This document shows, piece after piece, positions 8,439 to 17,978 of a stretch of 64,000 nt of DNA (positions are counted from its first letter, which is position 1; each line of letters begins with the position of its first letter). Below the pieces are notes generated by a model, which had not been told where the DNA came from, made no database searches, and worked only from the letters and a program-made list of their open reading frames with translations. The stretch spans positions 38,998-102,997 of the forward strand of contig JBNKKR010000009.1 of the NCBI GenBank assembly GCA_050291935.1. The letters are read 5' to 3'. The stretch is from Desulfocapsa sp050291935. Its GTDB lineage: Bacteria > Desulfobacterota > Desulfobulbia > Desulfobulbales > Desulfocapsaceae. A program made the translations under genes and the position numbers.

Positions 8439-9443
8439 TTACAGTGCCTTATTGGCCTCCATATGCAAAATCAAATCAAGCATTCTGTTCGAGTAGCCCC
8501 ATTCATTATCATACCAGCTCAGTATCTTCACCGTACTCCCCAACACTTTTGTAGAGCCTGAATCAACAATTGAAGAATGGCCATTCCCTTGAAAATCTAT
8601 GGACACAAGGGGTTCCTCGGTGTAGCCAAGATATCTGTTTGCCGCCTCGCGTAAGGCCTGATTGACCTCAGGAACGCTGGTTTGTTGCTCTACCTCTATT
8701 ACCACATCAACCAGTGAGACGTTGGGGGTTGGCACCCGGACAGCAAGACCATCAAATTTTCCCTTCAGTTCTGGAATAACAAGGGCAACGGCTGCCGCGG
8801 CTCCCGTTGAAGTGGGAATCATGGAAAGAGCAGCCGCCCGTGCCCGTCGTAAATCAGAATGGGGATAGTCAAGAATGCGTTGATCCCCTGTATAGGCATG
8901 CACAGTGGTCATAAGCCCGCTTTTTATACCAAAATTATCTAAAATTACTTTGGCAACGGGTGCCAGGCAATTGGTTGTACAAGAGGCATTGGAGACGACA
9001 TGATGCTCTGTGGCATCATACTCATCCTCATTTACTCCCATAACAAAAGTTTTCACCTCGCCCTTGGCAGGAGCAGATATTACAACCTTTTTCGCCCCCG
9101 CATCGATATGTTTGCTGGCACTTTCCGCATCACGAAAAAGTCCAGTGCACTCAGCAACATAATCAACTCCTTCCGTCCCCCAAGGGATATCTGCCGGGTC
9201 ACGATGGGCACTCACCTGAACATGCTTTCCGGCAACAATAATCCCGGTATCATCGTGGGCCACTTCCTCTTCAAAGACACCCATTACAGAGTCATACTTA
9301 AGAAGATGGGCCAGGGTTTTGGTATCGGTTAGATCATTAATAGCAACAACTTCAATTTCGCTAAAAGCTGGATCTTTGTAAAGTGCTCGAAACATACTCC
9401 TGCCAATGCGGCCAAAACCGTTAATTCCAATCTTAATTGTCAT
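8439..9443 (-). CDS. gap: Glyceraldehyde-3-phosphate dehydrogenase, type I
   Basis: The cytoplasmic glycolysis/gluconeogenesis enzyme converts glyceraldehyde-3-phosphate and NAD(P)+ to 1,3-bisphosphoglycerate. Its 334 residues are the usual length. It starts with the Rossmann motif INGFGRIGRSMFRAL, has the active-site SNASCTTNCLAP with the catalytic cysteine, then HAYTGDQRILDYPH and the C-terminal WYDNEWGYSNRMLDL. About 65 bp separate it from the glgA stop upstream, so co-transcription with glgA is possible. The neighbouring sugar genes (glgA, pgi and rpe further on) fit carbohydrate storage and turnover in a sulfate reducer. Confidence 0.97.
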   Translation of the reverse strand: MTIKIGINGFGRIGRSMFRALYKDPAFSEIEVVAINDLTDTKTLAHLLKYDSVMGVFEEEVAHDDTGIIVAGKHVQVSAHRDPADIPWGTEGVDYVAECTGLFRDAESASKHIDAGAKKVVISAPAKGEVKTFVMGVNEDEYDATEHHVVSNASCTTNCLAPVAKVILDNFGIKSGLMTTVHAYTGDQRILDYPHSDLRRARAAALSMIPTSTGAAAAVALVIPELKGKFDGLAVRVPTPNVSLVDVVIEVEQQTSVPEVNQALREAANRYLGYTEEPLVSIDFQGNGHSSIVDSGSTKVLGSTVKILSWYDNEWGYSNRMLDLILHMEANKAL

Positions 9444-9509
9444 ATAAAGCCTCCATTAGTGATAAGTGCCTGTCCATAAATGATCATTTTACACGAGCAG
9501 ACAAGCTGC

Positions 9510-11132
9510 TCAACATAAGCTACATTCCCTGGCCATTTTATATAAATCTAGATACTTTTTACTCACCATCTTCCAAGTGTACCGCTTTTCAATTTCTTCC
9601 ACAGCTTCACGCTGCATATTACGAATGGTCTGAGGCTGCTTGGCATAAAGATCCAATGCCCTTTCCATTGCAGTCCCTAATGCCTGCGCGCTCTGTTTCT
9701 GATAGCTAAAACCGGTCTTTCCATCAATGACCTTTACAAGCCCTCCCACACGATGGACAATGGGTAAATTGGCAAAGAGCTGGGCCATAAAATCGGTCAA
9801 ACCACAGGGTTCATACCGTGAAGGTACCACAAAGAAATCACCAGCTGCATAAATTTTCATAGCCAAGGCAGTATCGTAACCGCGCAATACGGCAATGCGA
9901 CCACCATTTTTGTTTTGTTCGGCCAGTGCAATCAATCCGGCTTCGTCTTTTATACTACCACTGCCAAGAAGTAAAAATTGAAAATCATCTCGCTTAGCAA
10001 GAAGTTCAGCAAGGGCCTCAGTCAGTACGTCAACCCCCTTTTGTTCACTGAGTCTACCCACAAAAGTGAGCAATGGAAGGCCGGTGTCAGTGGTTAAAAA
10101 GCCGGACCTTCGCAACCCTGGGATTTCTCTTCTTGCATTAACAAGTGTTACAATGGCCTCTTTGCACTTGCTTTTTCCCGTTAATATCTCATCTTTTAGA
10201 GGATCAAAGGCAGCAGCAACACCAGTTATATTCTGTTCTTTTGCCGAAAAGGCGTCTGTATCAATTCCATTGGTTATGCCATACAGGGTGACGCCCCGTT
10301 CAAGTAACGCATGCCCCAACCAACCTGCACGCGAATCATCCACCGTTTCCTGGAGTTCTCTTGCATAATTTTCACTTACGGTATTGAGTATCGCTGCCTT
10401 GCTCCCTGCAAGAAAGGGATCAAAACAGTCATCTAACAAGGAAGACTGAATAGTCTCAAAAGATAAGCCACTACTGACTGCTGCAAAATGCAAATCGGCA
10501 ACTTCCTGATGATAGCCCTTCCCGGCATTATGCACTGTTATAACAAAACCACTCTTTTTAAAATAGTTCCGATAGCCTGGAAGCTCCCTTGCCATGGCCG
10601 GTAAAACTGCGGTATGCCCGTCATGACAATGGATGATATCTGGACTTGCGCCAAGGAGCATCATCAAATCCAAACTGGCCTTCTGGAGAAGAATATTCAT
10701 GGCAAAATAATCAAAATGGCCCTCACCTTTTTTTTGCCATGATTGTGAGAGCTCTTCCCTGGCGCTATAGGTATACACATCAAGCTTTTCTTTAAATCGT
10801 TGCGCGTCAAGGAGATAGATCCATACCCGCTCAAGCCTTGCCCCCCACACCACTACCTGTTCCCTACGCTCCCTCTCGAGATAATTGAGATCCGTTTCAA
10901 AAGCCAGTTGTTTCTCAGGGCATAAAGGATCTTCAACAGGGGAAAATCCCAGCTTTTCTGGATCCATAAATCCATAACAGGGCAAAACAACGCACACCTT
11001 CCTTCCAGACCATCTGGCAAGACTGACTGAAAGCCCGGCCACCACGTCCTTCACCCCGCCAGCACCCGCCAAATTTCCATATTCACGGCTCACCATCCAG
11101 ATTTCATGGATGGCTGTCGATCTCGCTCCCAT
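9510..11132 (-). CDS. glgA: Glycogen synthase-type glycosyltransferase (GT5)
   Basis: The protein adds glucose from ADP- or UDP-glucose to the non-reducing end of alpha-1,4-glucan in the cytoplasm. At 540 residues it is longer than the usual 480. The N-terminal GT5 domain has a variant of the KTGGL nucleotide-sugar loop (EYGNLAGAGGVKDVVAGL), and the C-terminal GT-B half has TFVGRLSEQKGVDVL and the SRYEPCGLTDFMAQ catalytic region. The missing Lys of KTGGL, replaced by a GAGG stretch, is unusual but occurs in divergent members. The gene is 5 bp downstream of aroC and probably co-transcribed with aroK-aroC. Confidence 0.88.
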   Translation of the reverse strand: MGARSTAIHEIWMVSREYGNLAGAGGVKDVVAGLSVSLARWSGRKVCVVLPCYGFMDPEKLGFSPVEDPLCPEKQLAFETDLNYLERERREQVVVWGARLERVWIYLLDAQRFKEKLDVYTYSAREELSQSWQKKGEGHFDYFAMNILLQKASLDLMMLLGASPDIIHCHDGHTAVLPAMARELPGYRNYFKKSGFVITVHNAGKGYHQEVADLHFAAVSSGLSFETIQSSLLDDCFDPFLAGSKAAILNTVSENYARELQETVDDSRAGWLGHALLERGVTLYGITNGIDTDAFSAKEQNITGVAAAFDPLKDEILTGKSKCKEAIVTLVNARREIPGLRRSGFLTTDTGLPLLTFVGRLSEQKGVDVLTEALAELLAKRDDFQFLLLGSGSIKDEAGLIALAEQNKNGGRIAVLRGYDTALAMKIYAAGDFFVVPSRYEPCGLTDFMAQLFANLPIVHRVGGLVKVIDGKTGFSYQKQSAQALGTAMERALDLYAKQPQTIRNMQREAVEEIEKRYTWKMVSKKYLDLYKMARECSLC

Positions 11133-11137
11133 TTATA

Positions 11138-12217
11138 TCACTCCTTTGGAAAAGCAATGGACATATGGCGCAACAGATGATCACAGAGGGTGAGACGCAC
11201 CATGGCCTCACACACAGGAATTATTCTTGGAATAGCTGAAATATCATGTCTGCCGCCCACTTGGATGGTAACGGGCTCATTATCCAGGTTTACGGTTTGC
11301 TGTTTTTGAGAGATAGAAGGGATGGGTTTGACAGCCACCCGTAACACAATCTCGGTACCACAGGAAATACCCGCCAAAATCCCTCCCGCATTATTGCTGG
11401 CAAAACCTTGGGGAGTAATGGCATCATTATTTTCAGAACCAAGCATTTCAGCCACTTTAAATCCAGCACCAACTTCGACACCTTTTACCGCGCCAATGGA
11501 CATCAATGCATGGGCAAGCTCTGCCTCAAGCTTATCAAAAACCGGCTCACCCAAACCTGCAGGACAATCGGCCACGATCTCAACAATACCACCCACAGTA
11601 TCATTTGCCTTTCGTACTTCCTCCACTCGTTTTTCCATACATTCAGCGGCTTCACTGTCGGGGCAAAAAAAACGATTGGCCTGAATAGACTCAAGATCTC
11701 TTTTGGTGGCTTTCACTCCCCCCAGGGCAACAGTATAGGCAAGCACATCAATTCCTACCTGTTCAAGTACCTGTTTGGCGACGGCTCCAGCAGCCACTCG
11801 TGCGGCAGTTTCACGGGCAGACGCCCGCCCACCACCCCGATGATCTCGCAGCCCATATTTTGCAAGATAGCTTATATCACCATGCCCCGGTCGAAAGATA
11901 TCACGTAGATTGTCATAGGATTTGGAATGGGCATCCTTATTATAAATCACCAATGCTATGGGAGTTCCGGTACTACGTGGCAACTCTTCATCGACCGGTG
12001 TAAAAACGCCTGATAAAATTTCAAGTTTATCAGGTTCTTTACGAGGGCTTGAAGCCCCACCCTGCCCTGGCTTTCTTCTGTCCATTTCTGCCTGTAACAC
12101 CGCAGGATCAAGAACAATCCCCGGAGGGCATCCATCAATTACTGCTCCAACAGCCGTCCCATGTGACTCCCCCCAGGTGCTCACCCGAAAGGCCTTACCA
12201 AATATATTTCCTGCCAT
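11138..12217 (-). CDS. aroC: Chorismate synthase
   Basis: It catalyses the last shikimate-pathway step, 5-enolpyruvylshikimate-3-phosphate to chorismate, using reduced FMN. The 359 residues are the normal length. Signatures include WGESHGTAVGAVIDGCPPG at the N-terminus, RPGHGDISYLAKYGLRDHRGGG with the active-site histidine, and RASARETAARVAAGAVA. It follows aroK after 2 bp, so the two shikimate genes form one unit with glgA behind them. Confidence 0.97.
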   Translation of the reverse strand: MAGNIFGKAFRVSTWGESHGTAVGAVIDGCPPGIVLDPAVLQAEMDRRKPGQGGASSPRKEPDKLEILSGVFTPVDEELPRSTGTPIALVIYNKDAHSKSYDNLRDIFRPGHGDISYLAKYGLRDHRGGGRASARETAARVAAGAVAKQVLEQVGIDVLAYTVALGGVKATKRDLESIQANRFFCPDSEAAECMEKRVEEVRKANDTVGGIVEIVADCPAGLGEPVFDKLEAELAHALMSIGAVKGVEVGAGFKVAEMLGSENNDAITPQGFASNNAGGILAGISCGTEIVLRVAVKPIPSISQKQQTVNLDNEPVTIQVGGRHDISAIPRIIPVCEAMVRLTLCDHLLRHMSIAFPKE

Positions 12218-12219
12218 TG

Positions 12220-12747
12220 CTATCCTATTCTCTCTAAATATCGCAAGATTACGTCCACTGCTTCATCCATATCCAATGTACCGGTGTCGACGGTGTAGTC
12301 GGCTGTGCTCGTATAAAGCGGTAATCGCTCCTTAAGAACATCCTCAAGTTCCAGACAGAGGTCTTTTCCGGTCAAACTTGGTCGTAACACATCTGTCTGC
12401 AAGTCTTTTTGTAAACGTGCACACAGCACATCAAGACTTGCGGTCAGCCACACAACAACTCCTTGTCTCTTTAACCTGGGCCACAAGGCTTTATGAAGAA
12501 CAGCTCCTCCTCCAGTGGCTACCACAGAAGGCGACAAATACTCCAGCCCCTCTAATATCTCTTTTTCTTTATTTCTAAAGCCTTGCCACCCATTCTCCTT
12601 GACAATCTCAGCAACACTTTTTCCGCAATTTCTTGTAATTAGCTCATCTGTATCAAGAAACGTGCAGGAAAATTTATCGGCCAGTTTTTTTCCAATCGAG
12701 GACTTCCCCACCGCTCTGCAGCCAATGAGATACACCATTTCTTTCAT
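12220..12747 (-). CDS. aroK: Shikimate kinase
   Basis: This 175-residue P-loop kinase phosphorylates shikimate with ATP. It has the Walker A motif GCRAVGKSSIGKKLA, the DTDELI shikimate-binding motif, and the GGGAVL loop near residue 80. The start ATG is the only one before the P-loop. The gene heads the minus-strand aroK-aroC-glgA run and is divergent from cbpA across a 166-bp intergenic region. Confidence 0.95.
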   Translation of the reverse strand: MKEMVYLIGCRAVGKSSIGKKLADKFSCTFLDTDELITRNCGKSVAEIVKENGWQGFRNKEKEILEGLEYLSPSVVATGGGAVLHKALWPRLKRQGVVVWLTASLDVLCARLQKDLQTDVLRPSLTGKDLCLELEDVLKERLPLYTSTADYTVDTGTLDMDEAVDVILRYLERIG

Positions 12748-12913
12748 AGTTAATGCCTCAACCTAATCCCTCTTTCGTACCCCAAAGGGCCTTCCTACCA
12801 TCATAAGGTACACGAATCAATTGCAAGATTTAGGTTTGATTTATATAGTATGCGCTAAGATTAATCTGTGTCAAGATAAGTTCAAGACTGAAATAATCAG
12901 CCAGGGATAAAAA

Positions 12914-13870
12914 ATGGAATTTAAGGACTACTACACCACACTGGGAATCGAGCGTACTGCCACCCAGGATGAAGTAAAAAGGGCTTACCGCAAACTTGCC
13001 CGAAAGTTCCACCCCGACATTAACAAAGAAAGCGATGCAGAACAACGTTTTAAAGAGCTTGGTGAAGCATATGAAGTGCTTCAAGACACAGAAAAACGTG
13101 CAGCCTACGACAAATTCGGTGAAAACTGGCAGGCAGGTCAAGACTTTGACCCACCCCCGGATTGGGACCAAGGTTTTGAGTTTCGAGGTGGCGGCTACAC
13201 CGAAAATGACGCATCCCAGTTCAGTGATTTTTTCGAATCTCTTTTTGGGGGAGGAAGAAGTGGTTCCCGTGCAGATTCCTTCTCTTACAGACAAAGCAAC
13301 GTTCCCGGCCAGGATTTACATGCCAAAATAGCCATTTCCCTGGAAGACAGCTACCACGGCACAAAACAGTCAATCACCCTCCAACGCCCCACAATGGATC
13401 CTTTGGGACATGTGATCACAAAACCACACACCCTTGAAATCACAATTCCTCAAGGAGTGATTGAGGGTCAGCAGATACGGCTTGCCGGACAAGGGGCAAA
13501 AAGCCCTGGGGAGGGGAAAAATGGTGATCTTTTTCTTGAAATACTCTTTAACAAACATCCGTTCTTCACGCCAGATAATCGGGATATACTGCTCACCGTA
13601 CCGATTACTCCCTGGGAGGCGGCCCTTGGGGCCACCATTGCCGTCCCTACTCTTGGCGGAAAAGTTGAGCTTTCTATTCCAGCGGGATCGCAGACAGGAA
13701 AAAAGCTTCGTTTAAAGGGTCGTGGCCTCTCCAGTAGCAAGAACACTGGCCACCAATACGTCACCCTGGCCATTATGGTACCCCAGGCCAAAACAAAAGA
13801 AGACCAGAAACTCTTTACCGACATGGCAACGCAAATGTCCTTTAACCCTCGTCACAATCTTGGAGTATAA
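12914..13870 (+). CDS. cbpA: CbpA-type DnaJ co-chaperone
   Basis: It is a J-domain co-chaperone of DnaK; E. coli CbpA also binds curved DNA. The 318 residues include an N-terminal J domain (residues 4-70) with the HPD motif in FHPDINKESDAEQRFKEL, a Gly/Phe-rich linker around FESLFGGGRSG, and the DnaJ C-terminal substrate-binding domains without the cysteine-rich zinc finger. Lack of the zinc finger separates CbpA from DnaJ. The following gene encodes the CbpM-type modulator, which supports the assignment. Confidence 0.93.
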   Translation: MEFKDYYTTLGIERTATQDEVKRAYRKLARKFHPDINKESDAEQRFKELGEAYEVLQDTEKRAAYDKFGENWQAGQDFDPPPDWDQGFEFRGGGYTENDASQFSDFFESLFGGGRSGSRADSFSYRQSNVPGQDLHAKIAISLEDSYHGTKQSITLQRPTMDPLGHVITKPHTLEITIPQGVIEGQQIRLAGQGAKSPGEGKNGDLFLEILFNKHPFFTPDNRDILLTVPITPWEAALGATIAVPTLGGKVELSIPAGSQTGKKLRLKGRGLSSSKNTGHQYVTLAIMVPQAKTKEDQKLFTDMATQMSFNPRHNLGV

Positions 13871-13874
13871 CAGT

Positions 13875-14189
13875 ATGAAAAAAGATCTCCACTGTACCGT
13901 TTTCGACGAAAGCGAAGAGTATAGCCTGGGTGAGCTCTGCAGTTTATGCCGGGTACACGCCCAGTTTATCCATGAATTGATCGATGAGGGTATTCTTTCC
14001 CCACAGGGTAGCAAGCCGCAAGAGTGGCGTTTCCCTGCACTTGCCGTTAAACGGGTCCAAATTTCCATACGGTTGCAACAAGACTTACGGGTAAACCTAC
14101 CGGGAACAGCACTAGCCCTTGATCTGCTGGAAGAAATTGAAATCTTGCAACGGACCAAATGCCAGTTAGAGCGTTTTAGTAACCTGTAA
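13875..14189 (+). CDS. cbpM: CbpM-type chaperone modulator (MerR-like)
   Basis: This 104-residue protein matches the CbpM family, which binds the J domain of CbpA and blocks its activity. It has a MerR-like helix-turn-helix (YSLGELCSLCRVHAQFIHELIDEGIL, the first half being the conserved part) followed by helices ending in LLEEIEILQRTKCQLERF. I chose ATG 13875, four bases after the cbpA stop; an in-frame upstream methionine at 13722 would lie inside cbpA and give a non-family N-terminus. Conserved cbpA-cbpM order supports the call. Confidence 0.85.
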   Translation: MKKDLHCTVFDESEEYSLGELCSLCRVHAQFIHELIDEGILSPQGSKPQEWRFPALAVKRVQISIRLQQDLRVNLPGTALALDLLEEIEILQRTKCQLERFSNL

Positions 14190-14194
14190 AAATA

Positions 14195-14222
14195 TTGACA
14201 AACTTGAACGGTGGACTAACTG
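14195..14222 (+). promoter_or_regulatory. Candidate sigma-70 promoter for yjbQ and downstream genes
   Basis: TTGACA at 14195-14200 is followed after 16 bases by TAACTG at 14217-14222. It lies directly after the cbpM stop and about 120 bp before yjbQ. The -35 box is perfect; the -10 box is weak. Confidence 0.4.
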
Positions 14223-14341
14223 TAGAGATACAAGCAGTGATTCATTCAATTCCAAAAGAAAAGCAAGGGGCTGTATACACTACACTCTGCCATTACAAAA
14301 ACGGGTTTTGGCAGCTCTACAATTAATCTAAAAAACACAAT

Positions 14342-14740
14342 ATGGAAAAAGGGAAATTTGGCGTACAAACAGGTGAGCACATGCACCTGGTAGATATAAC
14401 TCACAAGGTGCAGGAAGTGGTTACTCAATCGGGTATACAAGAGGGAATCTGTATCCTCTTTAATCCTCATACCACTGCAGGACTAACCATTAATGAAGGA
14501 GCCGACCCGGATGTACGAACTGACATTATAAAAGGCTTATGTGAATTCGTCCCTATCACTTACCCTTTTAAACATGCGGAAGGCAACTCACCTTCACATA
14601 TAATGGCCTCGCTTATGGGCGCCTCGCTGACACTCTTTGTAAATGGTGGCCGATTGCAACTGGGCACCTGGCAGGCTATTTATTTTGCAGAATTTGATGG
14701 CCCAAGATCAAGAACAGTCCATTACAGATTTTCCAAATAA
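14342..14740 (+). CDS. yjbQ: YjbQ-family (UPF0047) protein
   Basis: This 132-residue protein belongs to the YjbQ/UPF0047 family, members of which have weak thiamine-phosphate synthase activity in E. coli. Conserved elements are FNPHTTAGLTINEGADPDV, the central HAEGNSPSHIMASLMG with histidines likely at the active site, and LQLGTWQAIYFAEFDGPR at the C-terminus. The physiological role remains unclear in the family. A small conserved protein and a UbiD decarboxylase follow on the same strand. Confidence 0.92.
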   Translation: MEKGKFGVQTGEHMHLVDITHKVQEVVTQSGIQEGICILFNPHTTAGLTINEGADPDVRTDIIKGLCEFVPITYPFKHAEGNSPSHIMASLMGASLTLFVNGGRLQLGTWQAIYFAEFDGPRSRTVHYRFSK

Positions 14741-14744
14741 AAAA

Positions 14745-14993
14745 ATGTCCTTACCAGCTAATCCCCATGAGATGTGTTTTGGACTCAACCTGGAAACTGA
14801 CAGACAATCCGTTGCCTGTTTTCTACAACTCCTTGGTAGAAAACAGCTAGCCGAAACATTGGCAGAACGTCTTTCCAGTACAGAAATAGAAGAACTGGTG
14901 CACTATACCACTGGTCTTATGAAGAACAATATGTCCGAGGACGAATACCATGAGCTTTTTCTTCTTGAAAAATCTCCCCACAAACACCCCTAA
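14745..14993 (+). CDS. Small conserved cytoplasmic protein of unknown function
   Basis: The 82-residue protein has an acidic, helical sequence with LETDRQSVACFLQLLGRK and LSSTEIEELVHYTTGLM, ending in a His/Pro tail. I recognise similar short proteins in sulfate reducers but no function. The start at 14745 places it 4 bp after yjbQ; an in-frame ATG at 14697 would overlap yjbQ by 44 bp and cannot be excluded, since neither has a strong ribosome-binding site. It sits between yjbQ and ubiD and is probably co-transcribed. Confidence 0.65.
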   Translation: MSLPANPHEMCFGLNLETDRQSVACFLQLLGRKQLAETLAERLSSTEIEELVHYTTGLMKNNMSEDEYHELFLLEKSPHKHP

Positions 14994-15004
14994 CACCGAC
15001 GTCA

Positions 15005-16783
15005 ATGCGCCCCAATATCTTATATAATTTACGCAGTTTTATTGAGCTTCTCCGCCATGAGAATCAGTTACTGGTGATTGATGAAGAAGTTGACCCATAC
15101 CTGGAAATTGCCGAAATTCATCGCCGAGTGATTGCACAAGGGGGGCCTGCCCTTCTTTTTACCAACGTAAAAAAGAGCTCTTTTCCGGTAATTACCAACC
15201 TGTTTGGCACAGCGGAGCGTTTGGAACTTGCCTTTGGCAGACGTCCCCAAAACTTTGTCCGGGATTTAGTCAATCTTACGGAATCGATCATGCCTTTACG
15301 GGCAAAAACTATCTGGGAACATCGCAAGCTTTTTACGGATGGTTTAAAGGTTGGTCTTAAAGAAAAAAAATGGGGCCCGGTCCTTGAGCACTGTCAGCAA
15401 CCTCCCCATTTAACGTCTCTTCCCATGCTCACCTCCTGGCACAGCGACGGTGGTGCGTTTGTAACCCTGCCCCTTGTCTACACAGAACACCCACAGGGAA
15501 AAGGGCATAACCTTGGCATGTACCGCATTCAACGCTTTGACGATAAAACGACAGGAATTCACTGGCAAATCCACAAGGGAGGAGGCTATCATTATCATGC
15601 GGCCGAGCAGCTCAACCAAGCATTGCCAATGACCCTCTATATTGGTGGCCCACCAGCACTAATGCTTGCTGCCATTGCACCGCTTCCAGAAGATATTCCT
15701 GAACTCATGCTCACCTCTTTACTCCTTGGTAAAAAGCTTGAACTCTGCCAAGATCCAAAAGGGGTGCATAAGATAGTGGCAGAAGCAGAATTTGCAATAC
15801 ACGGCCAGGTTCCACCCCATATACGACGCCCAGAGGGCCCGTTTGGGGACCACTATGGATATAATTCCCTGCAACACGATTACCCGATATTTCAAGTTTC
15901 TCACCTCTACCATCGAAAGGATGCGATCTATCCTGCCACAATCGTTGGACGACCGAAACAAGAAGATTACTTTATTGGAGATTTTCTGCAGGATTTGTTA
16001 TCGCCGCTCTTTCCACTGGTGATGAAAGGTGTAAAAGAATTAAAAACATTTGGCGAAACCGGTTTTCATTGTCTGGCAACCGCTCGTGTACACGACAGGT
16101 ACCCTCGCGAAGCCTTTGCTTCTGGACTTCGCATACTGGGTGAAGGGCAACTCTCACTCACCAAATTTCTCATTATTACCGACGGTGATATTGATATCAC
16201 CAACTTTCCAAAACTGTGGACCCACATCCTTGAACGTATAGAGTGGGATCGTGATCTCTTTGTCTTTGCAAACGTCTCCCAGGACACTTTGGATTACACA
16301 GGCCCATCTGTCAACAAGGGTTCAAAGGCAATGATCATGGGGCTTGGAAAAGAACAAAAACGTGAGCTACCCGCCCAATTTTCAGGAAAAATGCATCCCC
16401 ACTGTCACAAAATTAAAGCCTATCTTCCGGGAACGCTGGTTGTTGAGGCAGAGCAGTACGAATCCACGCCAAAGCTCGCTGAAGAAATTGCGACAAATAG
16501 CGAATATGAAGAATGGTCCTGCATTCTCCTCGTTGACAACCTGAAGGAGGCTACTTGTTCCACCCAGGAATTTTTATGGACCTTTTTTACCAGGTTTGAA
16601 CCTGCTGCCGATATCCATGGTGCTCAAAACAGCGTCCAGCGTTTTCATGTGGGCCTTACCCCACCCATCGTTTTTGATTGCAGAATGAAACCCTGGTACA
16701 CGGACGTCCTTGAAGTAGATGAAGCCACAAAACGTCTTGTCGATTCCAGGATCAATACTATTCTACCTGCAGCGCTCCGATAA
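15005..16783 (+). CDS. UbiD-family prFMN-dependent decarboxylase
   Basis: This is a 592-residue member of the UbiD family of prenylated-FMN-dependent (de)carboxylases. The conserved metal/cofactor region is present: IRRPEGPFGDHYGYNS, followed by HLYHRKDAIYPATIVGRP, and the downstream CLATARVHDRYPREAF. The length and the absence of any ubiquinone genes nearby suggest a role in menaquinone biosynthesis or a related aromatic decarboxylation rather than ubiquinone synthesis. The flavin prenyltransferase partner UbiX is not in the window. The gene is 11 bp after the small conserved protein and 6 bp before the pseudouridine synthase. Confidence 0.88.
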   Translation: MRPNILYNLRSFIELLRHENQLLVIDEEVDPYLEIAEIHRRVIAQGGPALLFTNVKKSSFPVITNLFGTAERLELAFGRRPQNFVRDLVNLTESIMPLRAKTIWEHRKLFTDGLKVGLKEKKWGPVLEHCQQPPHLTSLPMLTSWHSDGGAFVTLPLVYTEHPQGKGHNLGMYRIQRFDDKTTGIHWQIHKGGGYHYHAAEQLNQALPMTLYIGGPPALMLAAIAPLPEDIPELMLTSLLLGKKLELCQDPKGVHKIVAEAEFAIHGQVPPHIRRPEGPFGDHYGYNSLQHDYPIFQVSHLYHRKDAIYPATIVGRPKQEDYFIGDFLQDLLSPLFPLVMKGVKELKTFGETGFHCLATARVHDRYPREAFASGLRILGEGQLSLTKFLIITDGDIDITNFPKLWTHILERIEWDRDLFVFANVSQDTLDYTGPSVNKGSKAMIMGLGKEQKRELPAQFSGKMHPHCHKIKAYLPGTLVVEAEQYESTPKLAEEIATNSEYEEWSCILLVDNLKEATCSTQEFLWTFFTRFEPAADIHGAQNSVQRFHVGLTPPIVFDCRMKPWYTDVLEVDEATKRLVDSRINTILPAALR

Positions 16784-16789
16784 CTCTTC

Positions 16790-17539
16790 ATGTCCTCAAC
16801 TCTTATTCGTTTACAAAAATATCTTGCCCACGCCGGTATAGCATCCAGGCGAAAATGTGAGGAAATGATCAAAAGTGGTCGGGTTCAGGTGGACGGAAAA
16901 ACCGTATCTTGCATGGGGCTAAAAATTACTCCCGGCGTGGAACAGATTAGTGTTGATGGTACTACAATCAACACCGTGGAAAAACATGTGTATATCCTTC
17001 TTAATAAGCCAAAAGGCTATGTAACAACCGTTAGCGACCCCCAGGGACGCCCCATTGTAACGTCCCTTCTTCAAGATGTAAAAGAACGCGTTTTTCCAGT
17101 GGGAAGGCTTGATCTCGACACAGAGGGGGCATTGCTGCTCACCAACGATGGAGAGCTCACCCAGGCCATTCTCCACCCAAGCAAACAGGTATATAAGACA
17201 TATGAGGCCCTTGTTAAAGGGAGGCCACAAGAATCAGACCTTAAAAGTCTTGAAAATGGAATTTTTGTTGAGGGGAAAAAAACAGCTCCTGCCAAGGTTA
17301 GCTTTATAAAACACCATGCCCAAAACAGTGTTATTCAAATTATCATCCATGAAGGGCGCAAACGACAAGTCAAAAAGATGTTTCAAGCTATTGGTTCTCC
17401 CGTTCTTTCCTTAAAACGTTTGGCCTATGGCAGTCTCAATCTGGGAACACTCAAGCCCGGAAAATACAAATTCTTAACAAAAAAAGACCTAAAATTAATT
17501 TTTTCAAATAAAAACCTTTACAAACAAAAAAATAGCTGA
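16790..17539 (+). CDS. RluB/RsuA-type rRNA pseudouridine synthase
   Basis: The 249-residue enzyme has an N-terminal S4 RNA-binding domain (RLQKYLAHAGIASRRKCEEM) and the RsuA/RluB catalytic domain with the active-site aspartate in VGRLDLDTEGALLLTNDGEL. The motif IHEGRKRQVKKMFQAIG near the C-terminus is typical. It probably modifies 23S rRNA (RluB type, U2605 in E. coli), although RluE/RluF or RsuA specificity cannot be excluded. It is 6 bp downstream of the UbiD-type gene. The tail is Lys/Asn-rich and ends in a short unstructured segment. Confidence 0.92.
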   Translation: MSSTLIRLQKYLAHAGIASRRKCEEMIKSGRVQVDGKTVSCMGLKITPGVEQISVDGTTINTVEKHVYILLNKPKGYVTTVSDPQGRPIVTSLLQDVKERVFPVGRLDLDTEGALLLTNDGELTQAILHPSKQVYKTYEALVKGRPQESDLKSLENGIFVEGKKTAPAKVSFIKHHAQNSVIQIIIHEGRKRQVKKMFQAIGSPVLSLKRLAYGSLNLGTLKPGKYKFLTKKDLKLIFSNKNLYKQKNS

Positions 17540-17690
17540 TTAAATTTGAACAGTTATCTAGTAGATTAGGAGGAACGTGTAGTGTGCGTGGCAGATTATC
17601 CTGCCCCGGGGGGCTACATCGTAACGATTTTCATTCAGGTCAGCGTCTTCATTGTGAAGCTGATCCAATAGGAACGTATAGGAGTAGGGC

Positions 17691-17972
17691 ATGAATAAGT
17701 CTGAGTTAATTGAAACTCTGTCACAGGATATCGATCTCCCGCACAGAGAGGCTGCCGCGATCACAAATACCATTATTGAGACCATGACAGAGGCACTTGC
17801 CAGTGGTGATTCGATTGAGATTAGGGGATTCGGTAGTTTTGTGATTAAAAACTATGGTTCCTACGAAGGGCGCAACCCAAAAACTGGTCAAAAAATCAAA
17901 GTAAAACCCAAAAAATTACCTTTCTTCAAAGTAGGAAAAGATCTGCGTGAGCAGGTAAACGCAAATAAATAG
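17691..17972 (+). CDS. HU/IHF-family DNA-bending protein
   Basis: The 93-residue protein has the HU/IHF fold: helices at MNKSELIETLSQDI, then GDSIEIRGFGSFVIKNY and the beta-arm signature GRNPKTGQKIKVKPKKLPFFK. The proline at the arm tip that intercalates into DNA is conserved. IHF subunit and HU cannot be told apart confidently; YGSYEGRNPKTG leans to IHF-like. An AGGAG-like ribosome-binding site sits before the ATG. It is separated by 151 bp from the pseudouridine synthase gene and probably has its own promoter there. It converges with rimO across only 6 bp. Confidence 0.93.
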   Translation: MNKSELIETLSQDIDLPHREAAAITNTIIETMTEALASGDSIEIRGFGSFVIKNYGSYEGRNPKTGQKIKVKPKKLPFFKVGKDLREQVNANK

Positions 17973-17978
17973 TTTGCG